Shown: piece by piece, positions 63,621-64,000 of the stretch | Position numbering within the stretch: position 1 is the first letter of the stretch | Layout: each line of letters begins with the position of its first letter | NCBI RefSeq assembly: GCF_021233355.1 | Contig: NZ_CP089507.1 | Span: 744,001 to 808,000, forward strand | Length of the DNA stretch: 64,000 nucleotides | Source of the DNA: Luteimonas fraxinea | GTDB lineage: Bacteria > Pseudomonadota > Gammaproteobacteria > Xanthomonadales > Xanthomonadaceae | Direction: 5' to 3' | Notes under the pieces: model-generated | What the model saw: the letters and a program-made list of their open reading frames with translations, nothing else | Database searches by the model: none | Told to the model about the DNA's origin: nothing | Made by a program: the position numbers and the translations under genes

Positions 63621-64000
63621 ATGCGCGCCGCGCTGCGACGGCGTCTGCTACTCGCGGCGCAGACTGACGCCCTCGCCGCTCTCGACGACGGCATCTGGTC
63701 GACGCGTTGCCTGCACTGCCGGAGCGCGTTGCAGGTGCGCGACGACGGCGAGCCGCTCGGTCTCGCGACACTGGAGCACGTGGTGCCGCAAGCCTGGTTC
63801 GGCCGACGCGCGGCGTCGGTGTTGACGGCGCAGGTCGGCGACGATGCGGACGATCCACGCAACCTCGCGCTTGCCTGCGCACGCTGCAATCACGACAAGG
63901 GTAAGGGTCACGACGCGCGCGGGCCGGGCGACGTGCGCGCACGCGAAGTCGTCGAAGCCCTGCTCGCGACGCGCCTCAGCCGGTGGCGGGATCCGACGGA
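63621..64000 (+). CDS. HNH endonuclease domain protein, partial at window edge
   Basis: The first 126 codons of a gene that runs off the window. The frame shows C30-x2-C33 (CLHC), LEHVVPQAW at residues 51-59, NLALACARCNHDKG with Cys86 and Cys89, which together form a zinc-stabilised HNH fold. The catalytic His is in LEHVVPQ. It begins 3 bases after the kbl stop, so it is co-transcribed. Function unknown; small HNH proteins of this kind may be nucleases in repair or defence. Confidence 0.75.
   Translation, partial: MRAALRRRLLLAAQTDALAALDDGIWSTRCLHCRSALQVRDDGEPLGLATLEHVVPQAWFGRRAASVLTAQVGDDADDPRNLALACARCNHDKGKGHDARGPGDVRAREVVEALLATRLSRWRDPT

Overview
The window is 64 kb of GC-rich, gene-dense chromosome. 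The gene content (S46 and M13 peptidases, a Zur/ZnuD pair, a UbiH-type hydroxylase, the formiminoglutamate-deiminase version of histidine degradation, REP-like palindromes built on GTCATyCC) points to a gammaproteobacterium of the Xanthomonadaceae/Lysobacteraceae, close to Lysobacter, Luteimonas or Xanthomonas. The genus is an inference. I see no insertion sequence, prophage, CRISPR array, rRNA or convincing tRNA, so this reads as core chromosome with small accessory insertions.

Layout. 0-7 kb: a MerR regulator divergent from a glutaredoxin-MauE membrane fusion with a mer-like operator between them; a DUF1428 protein, a glycine-zipper protein, MgtC/SapB, an Old Yellow Enzyme, two small exported proteins and a DHFR-like reductase. 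7-12.8 kb: a BlaI-type repressor with two operators, an M56 membrane protease with an unusual C-terminal extension, a Tat-type M13 peptidase and an ATPase. 12.8-21.4 kb: an SMP-30 lipoprotein, an ECF sigma/ChrR anti-sigma pair, a DOPA-dioxygenase-like enzyme, an MHS permease, a second ECF sigma factor with a membrane partner, a zinc alcohol dehydrogenase and msrB. 21.4-29.3 kb: a multi-PAS hybrid kinase, a DUF305 lipoprotein, a hydrolase and a secreted leucine-rich-repeat protein. 29.3-44 kb: histidine degradation genes hutU, hutF and hutI, interleaved with ThuA, NPP-type phosphodiesterase, alkA/ogt alkylation repair, a UbiH-family hydroxylase, a LytS/LytTR two-component pair and a serine hydrolase.

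44-50 kb: ribosomal protein bTHX, then a zinc block: a MerC-like protein and a ZnuD-like receptor diverge around a Zur-box-like site, and a Zur-type repressor lies 2 kb downstream beyond a MarR/MFS pair. A near-perfect fold-back element of about 410 bp fills the gap between zur and gltX. 50-60 kb: gltX, lpxH, then a minus-strand run histidine phosphatase - folC - SPOR protein - purF - DUF455, with no cvpA in its usual place between the SPOR gene and purF, and an S46 dipeptidyl-peptidase. 60-64 kb: tdh and kbl (threonine to glycine) separated by an unrecognised secreted zinc-protease-like gene, then the start of an HNH nuclease gene cut by the window edge.

Regulation visible in the DNA: a MerR-type promoter with a 20-bp spacer, paired BlaI-type palindromes, a Zur-like box, a MarR-type palindrome, and several genes whose start codon lies 6-7 nt after a -10-like hexamer, which suggests leaderless transcripts. 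Start codons were chosen from ribosome-binding sites, family N-termini and overlaps; uncertain ones are noted. The best candidates for something little described are the MerR/glutaredoxin-MauE circuit, the fold-back element, the M56 C-terminal extension, and the secreted gluzincin inside the threonine pathway.
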